Positions 52,372 to 60,595 of a stretch of DNA of 64,000 nt are shown here, piece by piece. Positions within the stretch are counted from its first letter, which is position 1. Each line of letters opens with the position of its first letter. Origin of the DNA: Roseateles sp. DAIF2. Lineage in GTDB: Bacteria > Pseudomonadota > Gammaproteobacteria > Burkholderiales > Burkholderiaceae_C. The DNA is taken from contig NZ_CP049919.1 of NCBI RefSeq assembly GCF_015624425.1, positions 4,898,001 to 4,962,000 of the forward strand, read 5' to 3'. The notes under the pieces are model-generated. The model made no database searches. It was not told the origin of the DNA and saw nothing but the letters and a program-made list of their open reading frames with translations. A program made the position numbers and the translations under genes.

Positions 52372-54857
52372 GCCCGCCGACGCCCGTCTGGCCGCGGCTG
52401 CGCGACAGCCGCTGGACGGCCGTGCTGGCCAGCAGCCTGCTGATCGCGGCCTTCGCGCGCGGCGGCTGGGCCTGGCCGCTGGGCTTCGTGATGCTGCTGC
52501 CCTGGCTGCGCGCGCTGGATGCCGAGCGCGGCTGGCGCGGCAGCCTGCTGAGCGCCTGGGCCCTATCGGTGGGCTATACCGCCGCGGTGTTCGCCTGGCT
52601 GGGCGGTGGCATCGGCGCCTATACGCAGATCGGCGCCCCGGCGGGCCTGGCCCTGCTGCTGCTGGCCGCGCCGCTGTTCCAGCCGCAGATCCTCGTCTTC
52701 GCCCTGGTGCGGCATCTGATTGGCCGCCGGCTGGGCCCGCTGCCGGGCGGCCTCGCGGCCTGCCTGGCCTGGCTCAGCGCCGAATGGCTGCTGCCGCGCC
52801 TGCTGGACGACACGCTGGGCTATGGCCTGCATCCCGCGACCCTGCTGCGCCAGGCGGCCGACCTGGGCGGCGCCAGCGGCCTGACCCTGGCCCTGCTGCT
52901 CGGCAACGAGGCCCTGAGCGCCGCGCTGCGGCGCCACGGCCACGCGGGCGGCTGGCGCGCCGCCGTCCTGCCGCTGGCCGGCGCTGCGGCCCTGCCCGCG
53001 CTGCTGGCGGCCTATGGCGCGCTGGCGCTGGCGCGCCTGCCGGCCCCCGACAGCGGCCCGCTGCTGCGCCTGGGCCTGGTGCAATCCAACATCGCCGACT
53101 ACGAGCGGCTGCGGCGCGAGCAGGGCGCCGGCGCGGTGGTGCGCGAGGTGCTGGACCTGCATTACGCGATGAGCCACGACGCGGTGGAGCGCCAGCGGGC
53201 CGACGCGGTGCTGTGGGCCGAGACCGTCTATCCCACCACCTTCGGGCGGCCGAAGAGCGAGGCCGGCGCCGAGTTCGACCGCGAGATTCTCTCGGTCGTC
53301 GAGGCGGCCGGCCGGCCCTTCGTCTTCGGCACCTACGAGCGCGACGCGCAGGGCCGCGAATACAACAGCGCCGCCTTCGTCGCGCCGGGCCGCGGCCTGC
53401 TGGGCCATTACCGCAAGACCCGACCCTTCCCGCTGACCGAGCATGTGCCGGCCTGGCTGGACGGGCCGCGCCTGCGCGCCCTGCTGCCCTGGGCCGGCAA
53501 CTGGCAGCCCGGCGACGGCGCGCGGGTCTTCCCGCTGCTGCTGGCCGATGGCCGCGAGGTGCCGGTGCTGCCGCTGATCTGCCTGGACGCGCTGGACGCC
53601 GGCCTGGCGATCGATGGCGCCAGGCTGGGCGCGCGGGCCATCCTGACTCTGTCCAACGACGCCTGGTTCAGCAGCAGCGCGCAGGGCCCGGCCCTGCACC
53701 AGGCCGCGGCGGCCTTTCGCAGCATCGAGACCCGGCTGCCGCAGTTCCGCGTCACCAGCACCGGCTACAGCGGGCTGATCGACGCCAGCGGCGAGATCCA
53801 CGCCGCCACGCGCTGGGGCGAGCGCGCCCTGGCCGTCGGCGCGCTGCCGGTGGGCGAGCCGCCGCCGACCCTGATGCGGCGCTGGGGCGACTGGGTCGGA
53901 CCGCTGGCGAGCGCCCTGCTGGCGCTGCTGCTCTTGGGGCTCCTGATCCGGGCGCTGCAGCGCCGCGTGGTGGCTGAAGCCCCGGTATCGGCTCGCGCCG
54001 CCACGCTGCCGGTCGATCTCGCGCTGCTGCCCGGGCCCGCGCGCTGGGCGGCGGCGGCCCTGCGCGTCGGCGCGCGCGCCGGCCTGCTGTGGATGATCTG
54101 GGCCATCCTCTTCGGCGAGGGCCCGGTCCAGAGCAACACGCTGGCGCAGCTGCGCAGCTTCGTCGCGCTCTTTCTCGTGCCGGAGGCGGCCGCCTGGTGC
54201 CTGCTGCGCGCCTATGCGGCGCGGCTGGAGCTCGATGCCGCCGCCGGGCTGCTGCGCTTCACGCGCGGCGGGCGACAGCTGAGCCTGCCGCTGGCCCAAC
54301 TGGCCGGCGTGCGGCCCTGGCGGCTGCCGCTGCCCGGCGCGGGCGCCAGCCTGCGGCTGAGCGACGGCCACGACTGGCGCTATGGCCTGGCCTGCGCCGA
54401 CCCCTGGGCCCTGGCGCAGGCCCTGCGGGCGGTCGGCGGCCCGAGCGCCCCCGCCACGCCGGCGCAGGGCCTGGCGCTGTACCTGCGGTCACGCCCCTCT
54501 CCGTCGCCCGGCGGCCTGGGCCGCCCCTGGGTCAAGTACCTCGTGTTCCCGTTCCTGCTGGCCCTGCCCGCCTTCCGGCTGCATCAGCACATCGCCTACG
54601 GCAGCGGCCTGGGCGAGTACTACAGCTTCGGCCTCGCCGCCTATCTGAAGGGCTTCTCGCTGTGGTGGGCGGCCTGGGCCATGGCCGTGGCCCTGAGCGC
54701 CGCGGCGCTGCGCCTGCTGGTGGAGCTGGCGCTGCTGGGCGGCGCGCTGCTGCGGCCCGGGCGGCTCGCCCCGCTGCGGACCTGGGCCGAGCGGCTGGCC
54801 CTGGCCGCGCTCTACCTGGGCCTGCCCGGCTGGCTGCTGCTGCGCGCGCTGAGTTGA
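52368..54857 (+). CDS. Oversized apolipoprotein N-acyltransferase-like protein
   Basis: This is an inner-membrane protein of about 829 residues. The first 530 resemble Lnt: N-terminal helices, then a nitrilase domain with the Glu/Lys/Cys triad in WAETVYP (Glu285), YRKTRPFPLTEHVP (Lys350) and LPLICLDALD (Cys405). The spacing is close to that of E. coli Lnt. An added region of about 300 residues has several more helices, with no match I know. The TTG 52368 overlaps the preceding stop, and no closer ATG exists. The main lnt is probably elsewhere, so this may acylate special substrates. Confidence 0.78.
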   Translation: MSPPTPVWPRLRDSRWTAVLASSLLIAAFARGGWAWPLGFVMLLPWLRALDAERGWRGSLLSAWALSVGYTAAVFAWLGGGIGAYTQIGAPAGLALLLLAAPLFQPQILVFALVRHLIGRRLGPLPGGLAACLAWLSAEWLLPRLLDDTLGYGLHPATLLRQAADLGGASGLTLALLLGNEALSAALRRHGHAGGWRAAVLPLAGAAALPALLAAYGALALARLPAPDSGPLLRLGLVQSNIADYERLRREQGAGAVVREVLDLHYAMSHDAVERQRADAVLWAETVYPTTFGRPKSEAGAEFDREILSVVEAAGRPFVFGTYERDAQGREYNSAAFVAPGRGLLGHYRKTRPFPLTEHVPAWLDGPRLRALLPWAGNWQPGDGARVFPLLLADGREVPVLPLICLDALDAGLAIDGARLGARAILTLSNDAWFSSSAQGPALHQAAAAFRSIETRLPQFRVTSTGYSGLIDASGEIHAATRWGERALAVGALPVGEPPPTLMRRWGDWVGPLASALLALLLLGLLIRALQRRVVAEAPVSARAATLPVDLALLPGPARWAAAALRVGARAGLLWMIWAILFGEGPVQSNTLAQLRSFVALFLVPEAAAWCLLRAYAARLELDAAAGLLRFTRGGRQLSLPLAQLAGVRPWRLPLPGAGASLRLSDGHDWRYGLACADPWALAQALRAVGGPSAPATPAQGLALYLRSRPSPSPGGLGRPWVKYLVFPFLLALPAFRLHQHIAYGSGLGEYYSFGLAAYLKGFSLWWAAWAMAVALSAAALRLLVELALLGGALLRPGRLAPLRTWAERLALAALYLGLPGWLLLRALS

Positions 54858-54891
54858 ACTGGGCCCGCCGCATCCCTGCTAGGCTTACGGC

Positions 54892-55455
54892 ATGACCCCC
54901 GATAAGCAATCCCCCCTGGACAAGACCCGGATCCAGGCCGACACCCAGCATTGGCTGGAGAAGGCCGTGATCGGCCTGAACCTCTGCCCCTTCGCCAAGA
55001 GCGTGCATGTCAACCAGCGCCTGCGCTATGTGGTGAGCGAGGCCATGACGCCCGAGGAGCTGCTGCAGGAGCTGGCCCGCGAGCTGCTGTTCCTGCGCCG
55101 CGCCGACCCGGACGAGATCGAGACCACCCTGGTGATCCACCCGCTGGTGCTGCAGGACTTCCTGGACTTCAACGATTTCCTCGGCGCCGCCGACGCCCTG
55201 GTCGAGGACCTGGAGCTGGACGGCGAGCTGCAGATCGCCAACTTCCATCCCGACTACCAGTTCGGGGGCACCGAGCCCGAGGACATCAGCAACTACACCA
55301 ATCGCTCGCCCTATCCGACCCTGCATCTGCTGCGCGAGACCAGCATCGAGCGCGCGGTCGAGACCATGCCGGACACCGACGCGATCTTCGAGAACAACAT
55401 CGCGACCCTGGAGAAGCTCGGCCTGGAAGGCTGGAAGGCGCTCGGCCTCAAGTAG
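54892..55455 (+). CDS. DUF1415 family protein
   Basis: This 187-residue cytosolic protein belongs to the widespread DUF1415 family. Conserved parts are WLEKAVIGLNLCPFAK near the N-terminus, FLDFNDFLGAADALVEDL, IANFHPDYQFGGTEPED and NYTNRSPYPTLHLLRE. No function is known. It stands alone after the Lnt-like gene. Confidence 0.93.
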   Translation: MTPDKQSPLDKTRIQADTQHWLEKAVIGLNLCPFAKSVHVNQRLRYVVSEAMTPEELLQELARELLFLRRADPDEIETTLVIHPLVLQDFLDFNDFLGAADALVEDLELDGELQIANFHPDYQFGGTEPEDISNYTNRSPYPTLHLLRETSIERAVETMPDTDAIFENNIATLEKLGLEGWKALGLK

Positions 55456-55553
55456 ACGATGTCCTGATCTGACCGGCAGCGGTCCGGAAAGCGCGCGACG
55501 GCTGCCACTCGGCGGCCGATCATGAAGGCCTGTTCCAAGCCTTGGAGAGGCCC

Positions 55554-56138
55554 ATGAAAACCGCCCTGCTGCTGATCGACATCCAGGAATCCTTCCGCCA
55601 CCGCCCCTACTGGGACGAGACCGAGCTGCCCGCCTTCCTGGCGCGCACCAATGCGCTGATCGACGGCGCCCGCTCGCGCGGCCTGCCGATCGTGCGCATC
55701 CTGCACAGCGACGGCCCCGAGCAGGCCGACAACGCCTTCGCGCTGGCCAGCGGCCTGGTTCGCCCGCTGCAGGGCCTGGCCGACTACGCGCCGGCGGCCG
55801 AATTCATCAAGCATCGCCACAGCGCCCTGGTCGGCACCGGCCTGGCCGTCTGGCTGCACCAGCAGGGCATCCAGCGCCTGATCATCGCCGGCATCCGCAC
55901 CGAGCAATGCTGCGAGACCACCACCCGCCATGCCAGCGACGAGGGCTGGGAAGTCGACTATGTGACCGAGGCGACCCTGACCTTCGCGATGCGCCATGCA
56001 GACGGCGAGCTGCTGAGCCCGGCGGCGCTGAAACTGCGCACGGAGACCGTGCTGCAGGACCGCTTCGCCGAGATCTGCAGCGTCGAGCGGGCGCTGGCGC
56101 GCGCCGGCGGCGATACTGGAGTGCATGTCCGCAATTGA
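55554..56138 (+). CDS. Isochorismatase-family cysteine hydrolase
   Basis: This 194-residue hydrolase has the family triad: Asp in LLLIDIQESF, Lys in FIKHRHSAL and Cys in GIRTEQCCETTTRHA. Members cleave amides such as nicotinamide or hydrolyse related substrates; the exact one is not clear. ATG 55554 follows GGAGAGG. The 3' end overlaps the AraC-type regulator gene by 14 bases, so the regulator probably controls this gene. Confidence 0.9.
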   Translation: MKTALLLIDIQESFRHRPYWDETELPAFLARTNALIDGARSRGLPIVRILHSDGPEQADNAFALASGLVRPLQGLADYAPAAEFIKHRHSALVGTGLAVWLHQQGIQRLIIAGIRTEQCCETTTRHASDEGWEVDYVTEATLTFAMRHADGELLSPAALKLRTETVLQDRFAEICSVERALARAGGDTGVHVRN

Positions 56139-57096
56139 CGTCCTGCTGCTGGTCGAGCCGCATGCGCTGCTGCTCGATCTGGCCGGGCCGGCCGAGGCCT
56201 TCCGGCTTGCCAACCAGGCCCTGTGCGCCCGCGGCAGGCCCGAGGCTTTTCGGCTGCGCTTCATCGCGGCCAGCCCCGGCTGCGCCAGCTCGGTGGGCCT
56301 GGCGCTGAGCGGCCTGGAGCCGCTGCCCAACGCCCTGGCGCCCGACAGCTGGCTGCTGCTGGTCGGCTGCCGCAGCGCGCTGCCGGGCGAGGCCCGGCCG
56401 GACAGCGCCGCGCTGGCCGATGCGCTGCGCCTGCGCCGCTGGCTGGCGGCCCAGGGCCGCGCGCTGCTGGACGGCGGCCGGGGCCGGCTGCTGAGCATCT
56501 GCTCCGGCGCCCTGCTGGCGGCCGAGGCCGGCCTGCTGGACGGGCGCCGCTGCACCACCCACCATGAGCTGCTCGATGCGCTGCGCGCCGCCGCGCCGCG
56601 CGCCCAGGTGGTGGACAACCGCGTCTTCGTGTTCGACGGCCCGCTCGCCAGCAGCGCCGGCATCACCGCCGGCATCGACCTGGCCCTGCACCTGATCGCC
56701 GAGCGCTGCGGCGCCGCGCTGGCCGCCGGCGTGGCCCAGGTGATGGTGGTCTACCTGCGCCGCGGCGGCAACGATCCCGAGCTCTCGCCGATGCTGGCGC
56801 ATCGACACCATCTGCACCCGGCCCTGCACCGAGTGCAGGACGCGATCTGCGCCGACCCCGCCGCGGACTGGAGCCTGGCGCGCATGGCCGCCGCCGCCCA
56901 TGTCACGCCGCGGCACCTGAGCCGGCTGTTCGCCAGCCATGCCGGCGTCACGCCGCTGCACTATCTGCAGGCGATCCGGCTGGAGCGCGCCGGCCAGGCC
57001 CGCGCCCAGGGCCAGAGCGCCAGCCAGGCGGCGCTGCAGGCCGGCTTCAGCTCGGACCAGCAACTGCGCCGCGCGCGGCGCCGCCATGCGGTTTGA
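56125..57096 (+). CDS. AraC-family regulator with DJ-1/PfpI-like domain
   Basis: This 323-residue regulator has an N-terminal class I amidotransferase-like (DJ-1/PfpI) domain with the nucleophile-elbow segment LLSICSGALLAAEAGLL, and a C-terminal AraC helix-turn-helix (WSLARMAAAAHVTPRHLSRLF, then THEE-like second helix region). This layout is typical of GlxA-type activators, which often control amine or carnitine use. It overlaps the isochorismatase-like gene. Confidence 0.88.
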   Translation: MSAIDVLLLVEPHALLLDLAGPAEAFRLANQALCARGRPEAFRLRFIAASPGCASSVGLALSGLEPLPNALAPDSWLLLVGCRSALPGEARPDSAALADALRLRRWLAAQGRALLDGGRGRLLSICSGALLAAEAGLLDGRRCTTHHELLDALRAAAPRAQVVDNRVFVFDGPLASSAGITAGIDLALHLIAERCGAALAAGVAQVMVVYLRRGGNDPELSPMLAHRHHLHPALHRVQDAICADPAADWSLARMAAAAHVTPRHLSRLFASHAGVTPLHYLQAIRLERAGQARAQGQSASQAALQAGFSSDQQLRRARRRHAV

Positions 57097-57106
57097 CTTT
57101 TGAAAA

Positions 57107-57134
57107 TGATGATCATAATATTATGTTCATCATA
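57107..57134. promoter_or_regulatory. Palindromic operator region upstream of TetR gene
   Basis: AT-rich inverted sequence ATGATGATCATAAT, then ATTATG and CATCAT, lies 17-45 bases before the TetR start. It resembles the perfect palindrome at 57773-57788 in front of the SDR gene (shared pattern ATGAYGATCRT). It is a probable site for autoregulation by the TetR protein. Confidence 0.55.
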
Positions 57135-57151
57135 GACAGCTCGAGCCACCG

Positions 57152-57730
57152 ATGGACCCCAAGCCCAGCCGCAAGGAGCAGACCCGGGAGCGCATCCTGG
57201 AAACCGCCGCCCGCGCGATCCGCCGCGGTGGCTACCAGGGCGTCGGCGTGGCCGACATCATGAAGGAGGCCGGCCTGACCCATGGCGGCTTCTATGCCCA
57301 TTTCGAGTCGCGCGACGCGATGCTGGCCGCGGCGCTGGAGCGCGCCGGTCACGACGGCGCCGAACGGATCGGCCGGGCGATGGCGCAACGCCAGGCCCAG
57401 GGCGCCGATCCGCTACGTGCGCTGGTCGAGTCCTATCTGCATGAGAGCACCCTGGCCTCGCAGGAGAACGGCTGCCCAGTCGCCGCGCTGGCCTCCGAGA
57501 TGCCGCGCCAGTCCGAGTTGGTGCGCGAGGCCTCGGCGCGGCGCGTCGCCGGCCTGATCGCGCGGGTGCGCCAGGTCCTGCCGACCGCCGCCCCGGCCGG
57601 CCGCGCCGAGGCCATCGCCAGCCAGTTGGTCGGTGCGCTGCAGCTGGCCCGCGCCCTGGGCGACAACGAGGCCGGCCGCGCACTGCTGGCCGCCAACCGC
57701 GAGGCCCTGCTGGCCCAGCGCGAGTCCTGA
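57152..57730 (+). CDS. TetR-family repressor of the SDR/MFS unit
   Basis: This 192-residue regulator has an N-terminal helix-turn-helix (RERILETAARAIRRGGYQGV, ADIMKEAGLTHGGFYAHFESRD), typical of the AcrR/NemR-like group with a TetR_C-type helical domain and a cysteine (NGCPVAAL) that could sense electrophiles. It lies upstream of the SDR and MFS genes and is flanked by similar palindromes on both sides. Confidence 0.88.
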   Translation: MDPKPSRKEQTRERILETAARAIRRGGYQGVGVADIMKEAGLTHGGFYAHFESRDAMLAAALERAGHDGAERIGRAMAQRQAQGADPLRALVESYLHESTLASQENGCPVAALASEMPRQSELVREASARRVAGLIARVRQVLPTAAPAGRAEAIASQLVGALQLARALGDNEAGRALLAANREALLAQRES

Positions 57731-57739
57731 TTCCTGCCG

Positions 57740-57759
57740 CCGCCCGCCCGGGCGGTTTT
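57740..57759 (+). terminator. Terminator after the TetR gene
   Basis: CCGCCC, loop GCCC, GGGCGG, then TTTTATTT, 10 bases after the stop. It separates the regulator transcript from the SDR promoter region. Confidence 0.75.
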
Positions 57760-57772
57760 ATTTACCCTTCAA

Positions 57773-57788
57773 TATGACGATCGTCATA
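57773..57788. promoter_or_regulatory. Perfect 16-bp palindrome upstream of the SDR gene
   Basis: TATGACGATCGTCATA lies 20 bases before the SDR start and resembles the site in front of the TetR gene. It is a probable TetR operator. Confidence 0.7.
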
Positions 57789-57808
57789 AATACGAAAGAG
57801 AGCTACCC

Positions 57809-58513
57809 ATGAAGAACCTGCAAGACGCCACCCTGCTGATCACCGGCGCCAACCGCGGCATCGGCCTGGCCCTGGCCCGCGAGGCGCTGGCCCGCGGTGC
57901 GAAGAAGGTCTATGCCGCCGCGCGCGATCCGGACAGCATCACCCTGCCCGGTGTCGTGCCGGTGCGGCTGGACGTGACGCGCGACGAAGACGTGGCCCGT
58001 GTCGCAGCGCAGTACGCCGACGTGAACCTGCTGATCAACAACGCCGGCGTCGCCGAGACCGGCGGCTTCCTGGCGCCGGACGCGATCGAGTCCGCGCGGC
58101 GCCAGCTGGAGGTCAACTACTTCGGCCCGCTGCGCCTGGCACGCGCCTTCGCGCCGGTGCTGGCCGCGCAGGGCGGCGGAGCCCTGGTCAATGTGCTGTC
58201 GATCGCCAGCTGGATCAGCGGCCCGCTGCTGGCCGCCTACGCCTCGACCAAGTCCGCCACCTGGTCGATGACCAATGCGCTGCGCCAGGAGCTGGCGGCC
58301 CAGGGCACCCTGGTGACCGGCCTGCACATGGGCTTCGTCGACACGGACCTGACCCAGGGCATCGACGCGCCGAAAACCACGCCGCAGGCGATCGCCGCCG
58401 CGCTGTTCGACGGCCTGGCTGCCGGCGCGACCGAGATCCTCGGCGACGAGGTGACGCGCCAGGTCAAGCAGGGCCTGTCGGCCGGCGTCTACCTGCAGGC
58501 CCTGCCGCGCTGA
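57809..58513 (+). CDS. Short-chain dehydrogenase/reductase
   Basis: This 234-residue Rossmann-fold oxidoreductase has the NAD(P)-binding TGANRGIG near residue 14, NNAGVAETG and the catalytic YASTK, with the serine in SIASWISG. Substrate is unknown. It is the first gene after the TetR-type operator and is followed after 7 bases by an MFS efflux gene, so reduction and export of one toxic compound is a reasonable guess. Confidence 0.9.
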   Translation: MKNLQDATLLITGANRGIGLALAREALARGAKKVYAAARDPDSITLPGVVPVRLDVTRDEDVARVAAQYADVNLLINNAGVAETGGFLAPDAIESARRQLEVNYFGPLRLARAFAPVLAAQGGGALVNVLSIASWISGPLLAAYASTKSATWSMTNALRQELAAQGTLVTGLHMGFVDTDLTQGIDAPKTTPQAIAAALFDGLAAGATEILGDEVTRQVKQGLSAGVYLQALPR

Positions 58514-58520
58514 GGCCCGC

Positions 58521-59948
58521 ATGAGCAGCAGCAGCTCCACCACCACCGTCGACGATGCGCCCGCGGCGGCCGACCCCGGCCGCTCACCCTGGCCGGTGTT
58601 CTGGATCGCCAGCAGCGCGGTCTTCCTGGTCTCGCTGGACGGCACGATGCTGTTCGCCGCCTTCGCGGCGCTGCGCGAGGCCTTTCCCGCCGCCAGCGCG
58701 GCCGACCTGTCCTGGGTGCTGAACGCCTACACGGTGGTCTATGCCGCGATGCTGATCCCGGCCGGCGGCCTGGCCGACACGCATGGCCGCAAGCGCATCT
58801 TCCTGCTGGGCACCACCCTGTTCCTGGCGGCCTCGGCGGCCTGCGGCCTGGCGCCCAGCGTCGAGGCCCTGGTAGCGGCGCGGGTGCTGCAGGCGCTGGG
58901 CGCGGCGCTGCTGACCCCGGCCTCGCTGTCGCTGGTGCTGGCGGCCTTTCCGGTCGAGAAGCGTTCGGTGGTGGTCAGCCTGTGGGGCGCGGTCGGCGCG
59001 CTGGCCGCGGCGGTGGGGCCGAGCCTGGGCTCCCTGGTCACCGCGCATTGGGGCTGGCCCTGGGCCTTCTACCTGAACCTGCCGATCGGCGCGCTGGCGC
59101 TGTGGCGCGGCGCCGCGCTGCTGCGGGAACACCGCAGAGACGATCCGGCGGCGCCGCGGCGGCGCCTCGACCTGGTCGGCATGGGCCTGCTGATCCTGGG
59201 CGTCGGCGCGCTGACCCTGGCAATCGTGCAGGCCGAGGCGCGCCATTGGCGGCGCGAGGAGCTGGGGCTGATCGCCGCGCTGGGCGTCGCGGCGCTGATC
59301 GCCTTCGTCGCCTGGGCCCGGGTGGCGCGCGCGCCACTGCTGGACCTGGCGCTGTTTAGCCATGCCACCTACCGCTATGTGAACCTGGCGACCCTGGCCT
59401 TCGGCACCGCCTTCGCGATGATGTTCTTCGCGTTCTTCTTCTACATGACCTCGATCTGGCATTACAGCCTGCCGCTGGCCGGTCTGGCGGTGACGCCGGG
59501 GCCGCTGCTGGTGATGCCCGCCGCGATCCTGAGCGGCCGGCTGGCCGCGCGCCATGGCCATCGGCCCTTCCTGGTCGGCGGCGCCCTGGTCTATGCGGCC
59601 AGCGGCCTGTGGTTCCTGCGGGTGCCGGGGGTCGAGCCGGCCTATCTGACGCAATGGCTGCCGGGCCTGCTGCTCAGCGGCATCGGCGTCGGCATGGTGC
59701 TGCCCTCGCTGGCCGCCGCCGCGGTGGCGCGGCTGCCGGCCCCGCACTACGCGGTGGGTAGCGCGGTCAACCAGGCCACGCGCCAGATCGGCGCGGTGCT
59801 GGGCGTGGCCCTGACGGTGCTGCTGCTGGGCCACGCCGGGCTGGCGCGCGCCGATTTCACGCCGCTGTACGCCGCCCATGTGGCGCTGGCGCTGCTGACC
59901 GGGGCGCTGTGCCTGCCGGTCAACACCCGTCCGGGCGCGGCCCGATGA
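58521..59948 (+). CDS. MFS efflux transporter, DHA2 (14-helix) family
   Basis: This 475-residue inner-membrane drug/H+ antiporter of the EmrB/QacA type has about 14 helices. Motif A appears as GGLADTHGRKRIFLLG, and motif C-like stretches follow as GALAAAVGPSLGSLV. It is in one unit with the SDR gene, probably under the TetR repressor. Substrate is unknown. Confidence 0.9.
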   Translation: MSSSSSTTTVDDAPAAADPGRSPWPVFWIASSAVFLVSLDGTMLFAAFAALREAFPAASAADLSWVLNAYTVVYAAMLIPAGGLADTHGRKRIFLLGTTLFLAASAACGLAPSVEALVAARVLQALGAALLTPASLSLVLAAFPVEKRSVVVSLWGAVGALAAAVGPSLGSLVTAHWGWPWAFYLNLPIGALALWRGAALLREHRRDDPAAPRRRLDLVGMGLLILGVGALTLAIVQAEARHWRREELGLIAALGVAALIAFVAWARVARAPLLDLALFSHATYRYVNLATLAFGTAFAMMFFAFFFYMTSIWHYSLPLAGLAVTPGPLLVMPAAILSGRLAARHGHRPFLVGGALVYAASGLWFLRVPGVEPAYLTQWLPGLLLSGIGVGMVLPSLAAAAVARLPAPHYAVGSAVNQATRQIGAVLGVALTVLLLGHAGLARADFTPLYAAHVALALLTGALCLPVNTRPGAAR

Positions 59949-59953
59949 GGCCC

Positions 59954-59976
59954 GGGGCCAGGTCTTGCCTGGCCCC
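59954..59976 (+). terminator. Strong hairpin after the MFS gene
   Basis: GGGGCCAGG, loop tcttg, CCTGGCCCC is a perfect 9-bp stem 5 bases after the stop. There is no T-run. The rest of the 209-base gap to cheW holds no supported gene. Confidence 0.5.
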
Positions 59977-60157
59977 ATCCCCTCCCTGTTCTGGTAGCCC
60001 CTCGGCCCGATGGATGAATCCAACGCACGAAAGTGCCTTCTTGGCATAGACTGGCCGCTCAGGGGGTAAAACATGCACGAGCCACGAGATGGCGCGTCCG
60101 CTTCCGTCTGGCGATCCTGCTTGAGGCCGCGCGGCCACTGACCCGCGCCGACGCCCG

Positions 60158-60595
60158 ATGGACGAGCGCCTGTATCAAACGTCGCTGGTCTGCCGCGTAC
60201 ACACGCGGCTGTGCGCCCTGCCGCTGATCCACGTGCTCGAAACCCTGCGGCCGCTGCCGGTCGAGCCGCTGGTCGACGCCCCCGCCCATGTGCTGGGCCT
60301 GGTGCGCATCCGCGGCCAGTCGCTGCCGGTGGTCGACCTGGCCGGCCTGCTGGGCATGCCGGGCGTGGCGCCGCAGCGCTTCGTCACCGTCGCGGTGGGC
60401 CGGCGCCGCGCGGCGCTGGCGGTCGGCGAGGTGCTGGGCCTGCGCGAACTGCCGCAAGGTGGCAGCGAGCCCCTGCCGCCGCTGCTGCGCGAGGCCGCCA
60501 ACGAACCGGTGCAGGCGATCGCCCGCCTCGATGCCGAGCTGCTGATGGTGCTGAACGGCGCCCGGCTGCTGCCGCCCGCGGAGGTCGCCGCATGA
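60158..60595 (+). CDS. CheW-domain coupling protein (WspB-like)
   Basis: This 145-residue single CheW domain couples receptors to a CheA kinase. It has the CheW beta-barrel pattern: CALPLIHVLETLRP, HVLGLVRIRGQSLPVVDLAGLLG and VTVAVGRRRAALAVGEV. It overlaps the cheR-like gene by ATGA. Order (CheW, CheR-TPR, CheW, receptor) resembles Wsp-type surface-sensing systems. Confidence 0.9.
   Translation: MDERLYQTSLVCRVHTRLCALPLIHVLETLRPLPVEPLVDAPAHVLGLVRIRGQSLPVVDLAGLLGMPGVAPQRFVTVAVGRRRAALAVGEVLGLRELPQGGSEPLPPLLREAANEPVQAIARLDAELLMVLNGARLLPPAEVAA

Noticed and set aside
59949..60157. Small open frames (about 20 residues) before cheW
   Set aside because: There is no ribosome-binding site or similarity; they are too short to support.
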